A stretch of 64,000 nucleotides of DNA from Brienomyrus brachyistius (GCF_023856365.1 NC_064548.1:21314461-21378460), one strand, 5' to 3'; numbered from the stretch's first letter, positions 23,385 through 35,277 are shown. Notes: generated by a model not told the origin, from the letters alone. Numbers and translations are program-made.

Positions 23385-23657
23385 AGAGACACAACGGATC
23401 TCCGGAATGTCTCTGTACTAGATAGAGTTTAGTGGTTCCATATCAAGGAAGACTCAATGTTTCTCTACTACATAATGCTTCCTAAATACAGTATACTCAG
23501 TTTATCTGTACAAAACAATACTTCGTTCTTTCAGACTGCAGGACACTGAGTTGATTTGAACTACTACCTTATTTTTTTTAAGGTAATCAATATTTCTGCA
23601 CTATATAATGACAAAATTCTATGAGCAGAAGGCGGGCAGTACTTCCATGAGACTAAA

Positions 23658-23730
23658 CACCCCAGATGGGACTAGAACCCACAATCCTTGGCTTAGGAGG
23701 CCAATGCCTTAGCCATTAGGCCACTGGGGC
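23658..23730 (-). tRNA. trnar-ccu: tRNA-Arg (CCU)-like, class A4 with A20C
   Basis: Copy 69. D-loop A20 is C and T-loop position 57 is U. A20 is a classical arginine identity base, best established in bacteria. Confidence 0.7.
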
Positions 23731-24003
23731 AGAGACACATGGGGTCTCCGGAATGTCCCTGTACTACATAGAGTGTAGTGGTTCCATATCAAGGAAGACT
23801 CAATGTTTCTCTATTACTTAACGCTTCCTAACTAGAGTATACTCAGTTTATCTGTACAAAACAATACTTATTGCTTTCAGACTGCAGGAGACTCAGTTGA
23901 TTTGATCTACTACCTTATTTTTTATAAGGTAATCAGTATTTCTACACTATATAATGACAAAATTCTATGAGCAGAAGGCGGGCACTACTTCCATGAGACT
24001 AAA

Positions 24004-24076
24004 CACCCCAGATGGGACTTGAACCCACAACCCTTGGCTTAGGAGGCCAATGCCTTATCCATTAGGCCACTGGGGC
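24004..24076 (-). tRNA. trnar-ccu: tRNA-Arg (CCU), class A1
   Basis: Copy 70, end of the tail segment. Confidence 0.94.
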
Positions 24077-24349
24077 AGAGACACAAGGAGCTTCCGGAAT
24101 GTCCCTGTACTACATAGAGTGTAGTGGTTCCATATCAAGGAAGACTCAATGTTTCTCTATTACTTAACGCTTCCTAACTAGAGTATACTCTGTTTATCTG
24201 TACAAAACAATACTTATTGCTTTCAGACTGCAGGAGACTCAGTTGATTTGAACTACTACCTTATTTTTTATAAGGTAATCAGTATTTCTGCACTATATAA
24301 TGACAAAATTCTATGAGCTGAAGGCGGGCAGTACTTCCATGATACGAAA

Positions 24350-24422
24350 CACCCAAGATGGGACTTGAACCCACAATCCTTGGCTTAGGAGGCCAATGCC
24401 TTATCCATTAGGCCACTGGGGC
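24350..24422 (-). tRNA. trnar-ccu: tRNA-Arg (CCU), class A5
   Basis: Copy 71, 8-III unit 1. Confidence 0.78.
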
Positions 24423-24695
24423 AGAGACACAAGGAGTTTCCGGAATGTCCCTGTACTACATAGAGTGTAGTGGTTCCATATCAAGGAAGACTCAATGTTT
24501 CTCTATTACTTAACGCTTCCTAACTAGAGTATACTCAGTTTATCTGTACAAAACAATACTTATTGCTTTCAGACTGCAGGAGACTCAGTTGATTTGATCT
24601 ACTACCTTATTTTTTATAAGGTAATCAGTATTTCTGCACTATATAATGACAAAATTCTATGAGCAGAAGGCGGGCACTACTTCCATGAGACGAAA

Positions 24696-24768
24696 CACCC
24701 CAGATGGGACTTGAACCCACAACCCTTGGCTTAGGAGGCCAATGCCTTATCCATTAGGCCACTGGGGC
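24696..24768 (-). tRNA. trnar-ccu: tRNA-Arg (CCU), class A1
   Basis: Copy 72, 8-III unit 2. Confidence 0.94.
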
Positions 24769-25077
24769 AGAGACACATGGGGTCTCCGGAATGTCCCTGT
24801 ACTACATAGAGTGTAGTGCTTCCATATCAAGGAAGACTCAATGTTTCTCTATTACTTAAAGCTTCCTAACTAGAGTATACTCAGTTTATCTGTACAAAAC
24901 AATACTTATTGCTTTCAAACTGCAGGAGACTCAGTTGATTTGATCTACTACCTTATTTTTTTTAAGGTAATCAATATTTCTGCACTATATAATGACAAAA
25001 TTCTATGAGCAGAAGGCGGGCAGAGACACATGGGGTTCTGTACACTAAGTTCTGTACACTACTTCCATGAGAAGAAA

Positions 25078-25150
25078 CACCCCAGATAGGACTTGAACCC
25101 ACAACCCTTGGCTTAGGAGGCCAATGCCTTATCCATTAGGCCACTGGGGC
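25078..25150 (-). tRNA. trnar-ccu: tRNA-Arg (CCU), class A1t
   Basis: Copy 73, 8-III unit 3; insertion at 25023-25058. Confidence 0.9.
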
Positions 25151-25421
25151 AGAAACTCAAGGGGTCTCCGGAATGTCCCTGTACTACATAGAGTGTAGTG
25201 GTTCCATATCAAGGAAGATTCAATGTTTCTCTATTACTTAACGCTTCCTAACTAGAGTATACTCAGTTTATCTGTACAAAACAATACTTATTGCTTTCAG
25301 ACTGCAGGAGACTCAGTTGATTTGATCTACTACTTTATTTTTTATATGGCAATCAATATTTTTGGACTAATCTGGAGAATTTCTTTGACGACAAGGCAAG
25401 CAGGACATGTATTACACAAAA

Positions 25422-25494
25422 CACTCCAGATGGGACTTGAACCCACAACCCTTGGCTTAGGAGGCCAATGCCTTATCCATTAGGCCACTGAGGA
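25422..25494 (-). tRNA. trnar-ccu: tRNA-Arg (CCU)-like, class B
   Basis: Copy 74, 8-III unit 4. Confidence 0.74.
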
Positions 25495-25767
25495 AGAGAC
25501 ACAATGGATCTCCGGAATGTCTCTGTACTAGATAGAGTTTAGTGGTTCCATATCAAGGAAGACTCAATGTTTCTCTACTACATAATGCTTCCTAACTACA
25601 GTATACTCAGTTTTTCTGTACAAAACAATACTTATTGCTTTCAGACTGCAGGAGACTCAGTTGATTTGATCTACTACCTTATTTTTAATAAGGTAATCAG
25701 TATTTCTGCACTATATAATGACAAAATTCTATGAGCAGAAGGCGGGCACTACTTCCATGAGACGAAA

Positions 25768-25840
25768 CACCCCAGATGGGACTTGAACCCACAACCCTTG
25801 GCTTAGGAGGCCAATGCCTTATCCATTAGGCCACTGGGGC
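25768..25840 (-). tRNA. trnar-ccu: tRNA-Arg (CCU), class A1
   Basis: Copy 75, 8-III unit 5. Confidence 0.94.
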
Positions 25841-26111
25841 AGAGACATAAGGAGCTTCCGGAATGTCCCTGTACTACATAGAGTGTAGTGGTTCCATATC
25901 AAGGAAGACTCAATGTTTCTCTATTACTTAACGCTTCCTAACTAGAGTATACTCTGTTTATCTGTACAAAACAATACTTATTGCTTTCAGACTGCAGGAG
26001 ACTCAGTTGATTTGATCTACTACTTTATTTTTTATATGGCAATCAATATTTTTGGACTAATCTGGAGAATTTCTTTGACGACAAGGCAAGCAGGACATGT
26101 ATTACACAAAA

Positions 26112-26184
26112 CACTCCAGATGGGACTTGAACCCACAACCCTTGGCTTAGGAGGCCAATGCCTTATCCATTAGGCCACTGAGGA
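26112..26184 (-). tRNA. trnar-ccu: tRNA-Arg (CCU)-like, class B
   Basis: Copy 76, 8-III unit 6. Confidence 0.74.
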
Positions 26185-26457
26185 AGAGACACAACGGATC
26201 TCCGGAATGTCTCTGTACTAGATAGAGTTTAGTGGTTCCATATCAAGGAAGACTCAATGTTTCTCTACTACATAATGCTTCCTAAATACAGTATACTCAG
26301 TTTATCTGTACAAAACAATACTTCGTTCTTTCAGACTGCAGGACACTGAGTTGATTTGAACTACTACCTTATTTTTTTTAAGGTAATCAATATTTCTGCA
26401 CTATATAATGACAAAATTCTATGAGCAGAAGGCGGGCAGTACTTCCATGAGACGAAA

Positions 26458-26530
26458 CACCCCAGATGGGACTAGAACCCACAATCCTTGGCTTGGGAGG
26501 CCAATGCCTTATCCATTAGGCCACTGGGGC
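26458..26530 (-). tRNA. tRNA with CCC anticodon on an Arg body, class A3
   Basis: Copy 77, 8-III unit 7. Confidence 0.8.
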
Positions 26531-26803
26531 AGAAACACATGGGGTCTCCGGAATGTCCCTGTACTACATAGAGTGTAGTGCTTCCATATCAAGGAAGACT
26601 CAATGTTTCTCTATTACTTAAAGCTTCCTAACTAGAGTATACTCAGTTTATCTGTACAAAACAATACTTATTGCTTTCAGACTGCAGGAGACTCAGTTGA
26701 TTTGATCTACTACCTTATTTTTTATAAGGTAATCAGTATTTCTACACTATATAATGACAAAATTCTATGAGCAGAAGGCGGGCACTACTTCCATGAGACT
26801 AAA

Positions 26804-26876
26804 CACCCCAGATGGGACTTGAACCCACAACCCTTGGCTTAGGAGGCCAATGCCTTATCCATTAGGCCACTGGGGC
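26804..26876 (-). tRNA. trnar-ccu: tRNA-Arg (CCU), class A1
   Basis: Copy 78, 8-III unit 8. Confidence 0.94.
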
Positions 26877-27149
26877 AGAGACACAAGGAGCTTCCGGAAT
26901 GTCCCTGTACTACATAGAGTGTAGTGGTTCCATATCAAGGAAGACTCAATGTTTCTCTATTACTTAACGCTTCCTAACTAGAGTATACTCTGTTTATCTG
27001 TACAAAACAATACTTATTGCTTTCAGACTGCAGGAGACTCAGTTGATTTGAACTACTACCTTATTTTTTATAAGGTAATCAGTATTTCTGCACTATATAA
27101 TGACAAAATTCTATAAGCTGAAGGCGGGCAGTACTTCCATGATACGAAA

Positions 27150-27222
27150 CACCCAAGATGGGACTTGAACCCACAATCCTTGGCTTAGGAGGCCAATGCC
27201 TTATCCATTAGGCCACTGGGGC
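27150..27222 (-). tRNA. trnar-ccu: tRNA-Arg (CCU), class A5
   Basis: Copy 79, start of the collapsed block 79-83; 3' linker has CTATAAGC in place of CTATGAGC. Confidence 0.78.
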
Positions 27223-27495
27223 AGAGACACAAGGAGTTTCCGGAATGTCCCTGTACTACATAGAGTGTAGTGGTTCCATATCAAGGAAGACTCAATGTTT
27301 CTCTATTACTTAACGCTTCCTAACTAGAGTATACTCAGTTTATCTGTACAAAACAATACTTATTGCTTTCAGACTGCAGGAGACTCAGTTGATTTGATCT
27401 ACTACCTTATTTTTTATAAGGTAATCAGTATTTCTGCACTATATAATGACAAAAGTCTATGAGCAGAAGGCGGGCACTACTTCCATGAGACGAAA

Positions 27496-27568
27496 CACCC
27501 CAGATGGGACTTGAACCCACAACCCTTGGCTTAGGAGGCCAATGCCTTATCCATTAGGCCACTGGGGC
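27496..27568 (-). tRNA. trnar-ccu: tRNA-Arg (CCU), class A1
   Basis: Copy 80, collapsed block. Confidence 0.94.
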
Positions 27569-27878
27569 AGAGACACATGGGGTCTCCGGAATGTCCCTGT
27601 ACTACATAGAGTGTAGTGCTTCCATATCAAGGAAGACTCAATGTTTCTCTATTACTTAAAGCTTCCTAACTAGAGTATACTCAGTTTATCTGTACAAAAC
27701 AATACTTATTGCTTTCAGACTGCAGGAGACTCAGTTGATTTGATCTACTACCTTATTTTTTTTTAAGGTAATCAATATTTCTGCACTATATAATGACAAA
27801 ATTCTATGAGCAGAAGGCGGGCAGAGACACATGGGGTTCTGTACACTAAGTTCTGTACACTACTTCCATGAGAAGAAA

Positions 27879-27951
27879 CACCCCAGATAGGACTTGAACC
27901 CACAACCCTTGGCTTAGGAGGCCAATGCCTTATCCATTAGGCCACTGGGGC
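27879..27951 (-). tRNA. trnar-ccu: tRNA-Arg (CCU), class A1t
   Basis: Copy 81, collapsed block; insertion at 27824-27859. Confidence 0.9.
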
Positions 27952-28222
27952 AGAAACTCAAGGGGTCTCCGGAATGTCCCTGTACTACATAGAGTGTAGT
28001 GGTTCCATATCAAGGAAGATTCAATGTTTCTCTATTACTTAACGCTTCCTAACTAGAGTATTCTCAGTTTATCTGTACAAAACAATACTTATTGCTTTCA
28101 GACTGCAGGAGACTCAGTTGATTTGATCTACTACTTTATTTTTTATATGGCAATCAATATTTTTGGACTAATCTGGAGAATTTCTTTGACGACAAGGCAA
28201 GCAGGACATGTATTACACAAAA

Positions 28223-28295
28223 CACTCCAGATGGGACTTGAACCCACAACCCTTGGCTTAGGAGGCCAATGCCTTATCCATTAGGCCACTGGGGC
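28223..28295 (-). tRNA. trnar-ccu: tRNA-Arg (CCU), B/A hybrid
   Basis: Copy 82. The 3' end and T4 terminator are of class B (A70). The 5' acceptor strand and leader (CAGAAACACATGG) are those that normally belong to A3. Only C3-A70 is unpaired. Neighbour order shows a loss of about three units (1036 bp), with the crossover inside the tRNA. Confidence 0.78.
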
Positions 28296-28568
28296 AGAAA
28301 CACATGGGGTCTCCGGAATGTCCCTGTACTACATAGAGTGTAGTGCTTCCATATCAAGGAAGACTCAATGTTTCTCTATTACTTAAAGCTTCCTAACTAG
28401 AGTATACTCAGTTTATCTGTACAAAACAATACTTATTGCTTTCAGACTGCAGGAGACTCAGTTGATTTGATCTACTACCTTATTTTTTATAAGGTAATCA
28501 GTATTTCTACACTATATAATGACAAAATTCTATGAGCAGAAGGCGGGCACTACTTCCATGAGACTAAA

Positions 28569-28641
28569 CACCCCAGATGGGACTTGAACCCACAACCCTT
28601 GGCTTAGGAGGCCAATGCCTTATCCATTAGGCCACTGGGGC
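28569..28641 (-). tRNA. trnar-ccu: tRNA-Arg (CCU), class A1
   Basis: Copy 83, end of the collapsed block. Confidence 0.94.
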
Positions 28642-28914
28642 AGAGACACAAGGAGCTTCCGGAATGTCCCTGTACTACATAGAGTGTAGTGGTTCCATAT
28701 CAAGGAAGACTCAATGTTTCTCTATTACTTAACGCTTCCTAACTAGAGTATACTCAGTTTATCTGTACAAAACAATACTTATTGCTTTCAGACTGCAGGA
28801 GACTCAGTTGATTTGAACTACTACCTTATTTTTTATAAGGTAATCAGTATTTCTGCACTATATAATGACAAAATTCTATAAGCTGAAGGCGGGCAGTACT
28901 TCCATGATACGAAA

Positions 28915-28987
28915 CACCCAAGATGGGACTTGAACCCACAATCCTTGGCTTAGGAGGCCAATGCCTTATCCATTAGGCCACTGGGGC
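28915..28987 (-). tRNA. trnar-ccu: tRNA-Arg (CCU), class A5
   Basis: Copy 84, 12-IV unit 1. Confidence 0.78.
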
Positions 28988-29260
28988 AGAGACACAAGGA
29001 GTTTCCGGAATGTCCCTGTACTACATAGAGTGTAGTGGTTCCATATCAAGGAAGACTCAATGTTTCTCTATTACTTAACGCTTCCTAACTAGAGTATACT
29101 CAGTTTATCTGTACAAAACAATACTTATTGCTTTCAGACTGCAGGAGACTCAGTTGATTTGATCTACTACCTTATTTTTTATAAGGTAATCAGTATTTCT
29201 GCACTATATAATGACAAAAGTCTATGAGCAGAAGGCGGGCACTACTTCCATGAGACGAAA

Positions 29261-29333
29261 CACCCCAGATGGGACTTGAACCCACAACCCTTGGCTTAGG
29301 AGGCCAATGCCTTATCCATTAGGCCACTGGGGC
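29261..29333 (-). tRNA. trnar-ccu: tRNA-Arg (CCU), class A1
   Basis: Copy 85, 12-IV unit 2. Confidence 0.94.
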
Positions 29334-29643
29334 AGAGACACATGGGGTCTCCGGAATGTCCCTGTACTACATAGAGTGTAGTGCTTCCATATCAAGGAAG
29401 ACTCAATGTTTCTCTATTACTTAAAGCTTCCTAACTAGAGTATACTCAGTTTATCTGTACAAAACAATACTTATTGCTTTCAGACTGCAGGAGACTCAGT
29501 TGATTTGATCTACTACCTTATTTTTTTTTAAGGTAATCAATATTTCTGCACTATATAATGACAAAATTCTATGAGCAGAAGGCGGGCAGAGACACATGGG
29601 GTTCTGTACACTAAGTTCTGTACACTACTTCCATGAGAAGAAA

Positions 29644-29716
29644 CACCCCAGATAGGACTTGAACCCACAACCCTTGGCTTAGGAGGCCAATGCCTTATCC
29701 ATTAGGCCACTGGGGC
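29644..29716 (-). tRNA. trnar-ccu: tRNA-Arg (CCU), class A1t
   Basis: Copy 86, 12-IV unit 3; insertion at 29589-29624; leader-side linker has GAGTATTCTC, shared with copy 81. Confidence 0.9.
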
Positions 29717-29987
29717 AGAAACTCAAGGGGTCTCCGGAATGTCCCTGTACTACATAGAGTGTAGTGGTTCCATATCAAGGAAGATTCAATGTTTCTCTAT
29801 TACTTAACGCTTCCTAACTAGAGTATTCTCAGTTTATCTGTACAAAACAATACTTATTGCTTTCAGACTGCAGGAGACTCAGTTGATTTGATCTACTACT
29901 TTATTTTTTATATGGCAATCAATATTTTTGGACTAATCTGGAGAATTTCTTTGACGACAAGGCAAGCAGGACATGTATTACACAAAA

Positions 29988-30060
29988 CACTCCAGATGGG
30001 ACTTGAACCCACAACCCTTGGCTTAGGAGGCCAATGCCTTATCCATTAGGCCACTGAGGA
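29988..30060 (-). tRNA. trnar-ccu: tRNA-Arg (CCU)-like, class B
   Basis: Copy 87, 12-IV unit 4. Confidence 0.74.
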
Positions 30061-30333
30061 AGAGACACAATGGATCTCCGGAATGTCTCTGTACTAGATA
30101 GAGTTTAGTGGTTCCATATCAAGGAAGACTCAATGTTTCTCTACTACATAATGCTTCCTAACTACAGTATACTCAGTTTTTCTGTACAAAACAATACTTA
30201 TTGCTTTCAGACTGCAGGAGACTCAGTTGATTTGATCTACTACCTTATTTTTAATAAGGTAATCAGTATTTCTGCACTATATAATGACAAAATTCTATGA
30301 GCAGAAGGCGGGCACTACTTCCATGAGACGAAA

Positions 30334-30406
30334 CACCCCAGATGGGACTTGAACCCACAACCCTTGGCTTAGGAGGCCAATGCCTTATCCATTAGGCCAC
30401 TGGGGC
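30334..30406 (-). tRNA. trnar-ccu: tRNA-Arg (CCU), class A1
   Basis: Copy 88, 12-IV unit 5. Confidence 0.94.
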
Positions 30407-30676
30407 AGAGACATAAGGAGCTTCAGGAATGTCCCTGTACTACATAGAGTGTAGTGGTTCCATATCAAGGAAGACTCAATGTTTCTCTATTACTTAACGC
30501 TTCCTAACTAGAGTATACTCTGTTTATCTGTACAAAACAATACTTATTGCTTTCAGACTGCAGGAGACTCATTGATTTGATCTACTACTTTATTTTTTAT
30601 AGGGCAATCAATATTTTTGGACTAATCTGGAGAATTTCTTTGACGACAAGGCAAGTAGTACATGTATTACACAAAA

Positions 30677-30749
30677 CACTCCAGATGGGACTTGAACCCA
30701 CAACCCTTGGCTTAGGAGGCCAATGCCTTATCCATTAGGCCACTGAGGA
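30677..30749 (-). tRNA. trnar-ccu: tRNA-Arg (CCU)-like, class B
   Basis: Copy 89, 12-IV unit 6; 343-bp linker form, with TATAGGG in place of TATATGG. Confidence 0.74.
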
Positions 30750-31022
30750 AGAGACACAACGGATCTCCGGAATGTCTCTGTACTAGATAGAGTTTAGTGG
30801 TTCCATATCAAGGAAGACTCAATGTTTCTCTACTACATAATGCTTCCTAAATACAGTATACTCAGTTTATCTGTACAAAACAATACTTCGTTCTTTCAGA
30901 CTGCAGGACACTGAGTTGATTTGAACTACTACCTTATTTTTTTTAAGGTAATCAATATTTCTGCACTATATAATGACAAAATTCTATGAGCAGAAGGCGG
31001 GCAGTACTTCCATGAGACGAAA

Positions 31023-31095
31023 CACCCCAGATGGGACTAGAACCCACAATCCTTGGCTTGGGAGGCCAATGCCTTATCCATTAGGCCACTGGGGC
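31023..31095 (-). tRNA. tRNA with CCC anticodon on an Arg body, class A3
   Basis: Copy 90, 12-IV unit 7. Confidence 0.8.
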
Positions 31096-31368
31096 AGAAA
31101 CACATGGGGTCTCCGGAATGTCCCTGTACTACATAGAGTGTAGTGCTTCCATATCAAGGAAGACTCAATGTTTCTCTATTACTTAAAGCTTCCTAACTAG
31201 AGTATACTCAGTTTATCTGTACAAAACAATACTTATTGCTTTCAGACTGCAGGAGACTCAGTTGATTTGATCTACTACCTTATTTTTTTTAAGGTAATCA
31301 ATATTTCTGCACTATATAATGACAAAATTCTATGAGCAGAAGGCGGGCAGTACTTCCATGAGACGAAA

Positions 31369-31441
31369 CACCCCAGATGGGACTTGAACCCACAATCCTT
31401 GGCTTAGGAGGCCAATGCCTTATCCATTAGGCCACTGGGGC
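31369..31441 (-). tRNA. trnar-ccu: tRNA-Arg (CCU), class A2
   Basis: Copy 91, 12-IV unit 8. Confidence 0.93.
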
Positions 31442-31714
31442 AGAGACACAAGGAGTTTCCGGAATGTCCCTGTACTACATAGAGTGTAGTGGTTCCATAT
31501 CAAGGAAGACTCAATGTTTCTCTATTACTTAACGCTTCCTAACTAGAGTATACTCAGTTTATCTGTACAAAACAATACTTATTGCTTTCAGACTGCAGGA
31601 GACTCAGTTGATTTGATCTACTACCTTATTTTTTATAAGGTAATCAGTATTTCTGCACTATATAATGACAAAATTCAATGAGCAGAAGGCGGGCACTACT
31701 TCCATGAGACGAAA

Positions 31715-31787
31715 CACCCCAGATGGGACTTGAACCCACAACCCTTGGCTTAGGAGGCCAATGCCTTATCCATTAGGCCACTGGGGC
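31715..31787 (-). tRNA. trnar-ccu: tRNA-Arg (CCU), class A1
   Basis: Copy 92, 12-IV unit 9. Confidence 0.94.
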
Positions 31788-32058
31788 AGAGACACAAGGA
31801 GCTTAAGGAATGTCCCTGTACTACATAGAGTGTAGTGGTTCCATATCAAGGAAGACTCAATGTTTCTCTATTACTTAACGCTTCCTAACTAGAGTATACT
31901 CTGTTTATCTGTACAAAACAATACTTATTGCTTTCAGACTGCAGGAGACTCAGTTGATTTGATCTACTACTTTATTTTTTATATGGCAATCAATATTTTT
32001 GGACTAATCTGGAGAATTTCTTTGACGACAAGGCAAGCAGGACATGTATTACACAAAA

Positions 32059-32131
32059 CACTCCAGATGGGACTTGAATCCACAACCCTTGGCTTAGGAG
32101 GCCAATGCCTTATCCATTAGGCCACTGAGGA
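32059..32131 (-). tRNA. trnar-ccu: tRNA-Arg (CCU)-like, class B2
   Basis: Copy 93, 12-IV unit 10. Confidence 0.62.
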
Positions 32132-32404
32132 AGAGACACAACGGATCTCCGGAATGTCTCTGTACTAGATAGAGTTTAGTGGTTCCATATCAAGGAAGAC
32201 TCAATGTTTCTCTACTACATAATGCTTCCTAAATACAGTATACTCAGTTTATCTGTACAAAACAATACTTCGTTCTTTCAGACTGCAGGACACTGAGTTG
32301 ATTTGAACTACTACCTTATTTTTTTTAAGGTAATCAATATTTCTGCACTATATAATGACAAAATTCTATGAGCAGAAGGCGGGCAGTACTTCCATGAGAC
32401 TAAA

Positions 32405-32477
32405 CACCCCAGATGGGACTAGAACCCACAATCCTTGGCTTAGGAGGCCAATGCCTTAGCCATTAGGCCACTGGGGC
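32405..32477 (-). tRNA. trnar-ccu: tRNA-Arg (CCU)-like, class A4 with A20C
   Basis: Copy 94, 12-IV unit 11; the same A20C plus U57 haplotype as copy 69. Confidence 0.7.
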
Positions 32478-32750
32478 AGAGACACATGGGGTCTCCGGAA
32501 TGTCCCTGTACTACATAGAGTGTAGTGGTTCCATATCAAGGAAGACTCAATGTTTCTCTATTACTTAACGCTTCCTAACTAGAGTATACTCAGTTTATCT
32601 GTACAAAACAATACTTATTGCTTTCAGACTGCAGGAGACTCAGTTGATTTGATCTACTACCTTATTTTTTATAAGGTAATCAGTATTTCTACACTATATA
32701 ATGACAAAATTCTATGAGCAGAAGGCGGGCACTACTTCCATGAGACTAAA

Positions 32751-32823
32751 CACCCCAGATGGGACTTGAACCCACAACCCTTGGCTTAGGAGGCCAATGC
32801 CTTATCCATTAGGCCACTGGGGC
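32751..32823 (-). tRNA. trnar-ccu: tRNA-Arg (CCU), class A1
   Basis: Copy 95, 12-IV unit 12. Confidence 0.94.
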
Positions 32824-33096
32824 AGAGACACAAGGAGCTTCCGGAATGTCCCTGTACTACATAGAGTGTAGTGGTTCCATATCAAGGAAGACTCAATGTT
32901 TCTCTATTACTTAACGCTTCCTAACTAGAGTATACTCTGTTTATCTGTACAAAACAATACTTATTGCTTTCAGACTGCAGGAGACTCAGTTGATTTGAAC
33001 TACTACCTTATTTTTTATAAGGTAATCAGTATTTCTGCACTATATAATGACAAAATTCTATGAGCTGAAGGCGGGCAGTACTTCCATGATACGAAA

Positions 33097-33169
33097 CACC
33101 CAAGATGGGACTTGAACCCACAATCCTTGGCTTAGGAGGCCAATGCCTTATCCATTAGGCCACTGGGGC
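33097..33169 (-). tRNA. trnar-ccu: tRNA-Arg (CCU), class A5
   Basis: Copy 96, 8-IV unit 1. Confidence 0.78.
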
Positions 33170-33442
33170 AGAGACACAAGGAGTTTCCGGAATGTCCCTG
33201 TACTACATAGAGTGTAGTGGTTCCATATCAAGGAAGACTCAATGTTTCTCTATTACTTAACGCTTCCTAACTAGAGTATACTCAGTTTATCTGTACAAAA
33301 CAATACTTATTGCTTTCAGACTGCAGGAGACTCAGTTGATTTGATCTACTACCTTATTTTTTATAAGGTAATCAGTATTTCTGCACTATATAATGACAAA
33401 ATTCTATGAGCAGAAGGCGGGCACTACTTCCATGAGACGAAA

Positions 33443-33515
33443 CACCCCAGATGGGACTTGAACCCACAACCCTTGGCTTAGGAGGCCAATGCCTTATCCA
33501 TTAGGCCACTGGGGC
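33443..33515 (-). tRNA. trnar-ccu: tRNA-Arg (CCU), class A1
   Basis: Copy 97, 8-IV unit 2. Confidence 0.94.
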
Positions 33516-33824
33516 AGAGACACATGGGGTCTCCGGAATGTCCCTGTACTACATAGAGTGTAGTGCTTCCATATCAAGGAAGACTCAATGTTTCTCTATT
33601 ACTTAAAGCTTCCTAACTAGAGTATACTCAGTTTATCTGTACAAAACAATACTTATTGCTTTCAAACTGCAGGAGACTCAGTTGATTTGATCTACTACCT
33701 TATTTTTTTTAAGGTAATCAATATTTCTGCACTATATAATGACAAAATTCTATGAGCAGAAGGCGGGCAGAGACACATGGGGTTCTGTACACTAAGTTCT
33801 GTACACTACTTCCATGAGAAGAAA

Positions 33825-33897
33825 CACCCCAGATAGGACTTGAACCCACAACCCTTGGCTTAGGAGGCCAATGCCTTATCCATTAGGCCACTGGGGC
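33825..33897 (-). tRNA. trnar-ccu: tRNA-Arg (CCU), class A1t
   Basis: Copy 98, 8-IV unit 3; insertion at 33770-33805. Confidence 0.9.
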
Positions 33898-34168
33898 AGA
33901 AACTCAAGGGGTCTCCGGAATGTCCCTGTACTACATAGAGTGTAGTGGTTCCATATCAAGGAAGATTCAATGTTTCTCTATTACTTAACGCTTCCTAACT
34001 AGAGTATACTCAGTTTATCTGTACAAAACAATACTTATTGCTTTCAGACTGCAGGAGACTCAGTTGATTTGATCTACTACTTTATTTTTTATATGGCAAT
34101 CAATATTTTTGGACTAATCTGGAGAATTTCTTTGACGACAAGGCAAGCAGGACATGTATTACACAAAA

Positions 34169-34241
34169 CACTCCAGATGGGACTTGAACCCACAACCCTT
34201 GGCTTAGGAGGCCAATGCCTTATCCATTAGGCCACTGAGGA
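34169..34241 (-). tRNA. trnar-ccu: tRNA-Arg (CCU)-like, class B
   Basis: Copy 99, 8-IV unit 4. Confidence 0.74.
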
Positions 34242-34514
34242 AGAGACACAATGGATCTCCGGAATGTCTCTGTACTAGATAGAGTTTAGTGGTTCCATAT
34301 CAAGGAAGACTCAATGTTTCTCTACTACATAATGCTTCCTAACTACAGTATACTCAGTTTTTCTGTACAAAACAATACTTATTGCTTTCAGACTGCAGGA
34401 GACTCAGTTGATTTGATCTACTACCTTATTTTTAATAAGGTAATCAGTATTTCTGCACTATATAATGACAAAATTCTATGAGCAGAAGGCGGGCACTACT
34501 TCCATGAGACGAAA

Positions 34515-34587
34515 CACCCCAGATGGGACTTGAACCCACAACCCTTGGCTTAGGAGGCCAATGCCTTATCCATTAGGCCACTGGGGC
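34515..34587 (-). tRNA. trnar-ccu: tRNA-Arg (CCU), class A1
   Basis: Copy 100, 8-IV unit 5. Confidence 0.94.
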
Positions 34588-34858
34588 AGAGACATAAGGA
34601 GCTTCCGGAATGTCCCTGTACTACATAGAGTGTAGTGGTTCCATATCAAGGAAGACTCAATGTTTCTCTATTACTTAACGCTTCCTAACTAGAGTATACT
34701 CTGTTTATCTGTACAAAACAATACTTATTGCTTTCAGACTGCAGGAGACTCAGTTGATTTGATCTACTACTTTATTTTTTATATGGCAATCAATATTTTT
34801 GGACTAATCTGGAGAATTTCTTTGACGACAAGGCAAGCAGGACATGTATTACACAAAA

Positions 34859-34931
34859 CACTCCAGATGGGACTTGAACCCACAACCCTTGGCTTAGGAG
34901 GCCAATGCCTTATCCATTAGGCCACTGAGGA
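34859..34931 (-). tRNA. trnar-ccu: tRNA-Arg (CCU)-like, class B
   Basis: Copy 101, 8-IV unit 6. Confidence 0.74.
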
Positions 34932-35204
34932 AGAGACACAACGGATCTCCGGAATGTCTCTGTACTAGATAGAGTTTAGTGGTTCCATATCAAGGAAGAC
35001 TCAATGTTTCTCTACTACATAATGCTTCCTAAATACAGTATACTCAGTTTATCTGTACAAAACAATACTTCGTTCTTTCAGACTGCAGGACACTGAGTTG
35101 ATTTGAACTACTACCTTATTTTTTTTAAGGTAATCAATATTTCTGCACTATATAATGACAAAATTCTATGAGCAGAAGGCGGGCAGTACTTCCATGAGAC
35201 GAAA

Positions 35205-35277
35205 CACCCCAGATGGGACTAGAACCCACAATCCTTGGCTTGGGAGGCCAATGCCTTATCCATTAGGCCACTGGGGC
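35205..35277 (-). tRNA. tRNA with CCC anticodon on an Arg body, class A3
   Basis: Copy 102, 8-IV unit 7. Confidence 0.8.

Larger units (their letters stand above)
24350..27149 (-). repeat. Higher-order repeat 8-mer, block 8-III
   Basis: A complete 2800-bp copy followed by a collapsed block that contains hybrid copy 82. Confidence 0.9.
28915..33096 (-). repeat. Higher-order repeat 12-mer, block 12-IV
   Basis: Fourth 4182-bp copy. The eleventh unit (copy 94) carries A20C, shared only with copy 69. Confidence 0.9.
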
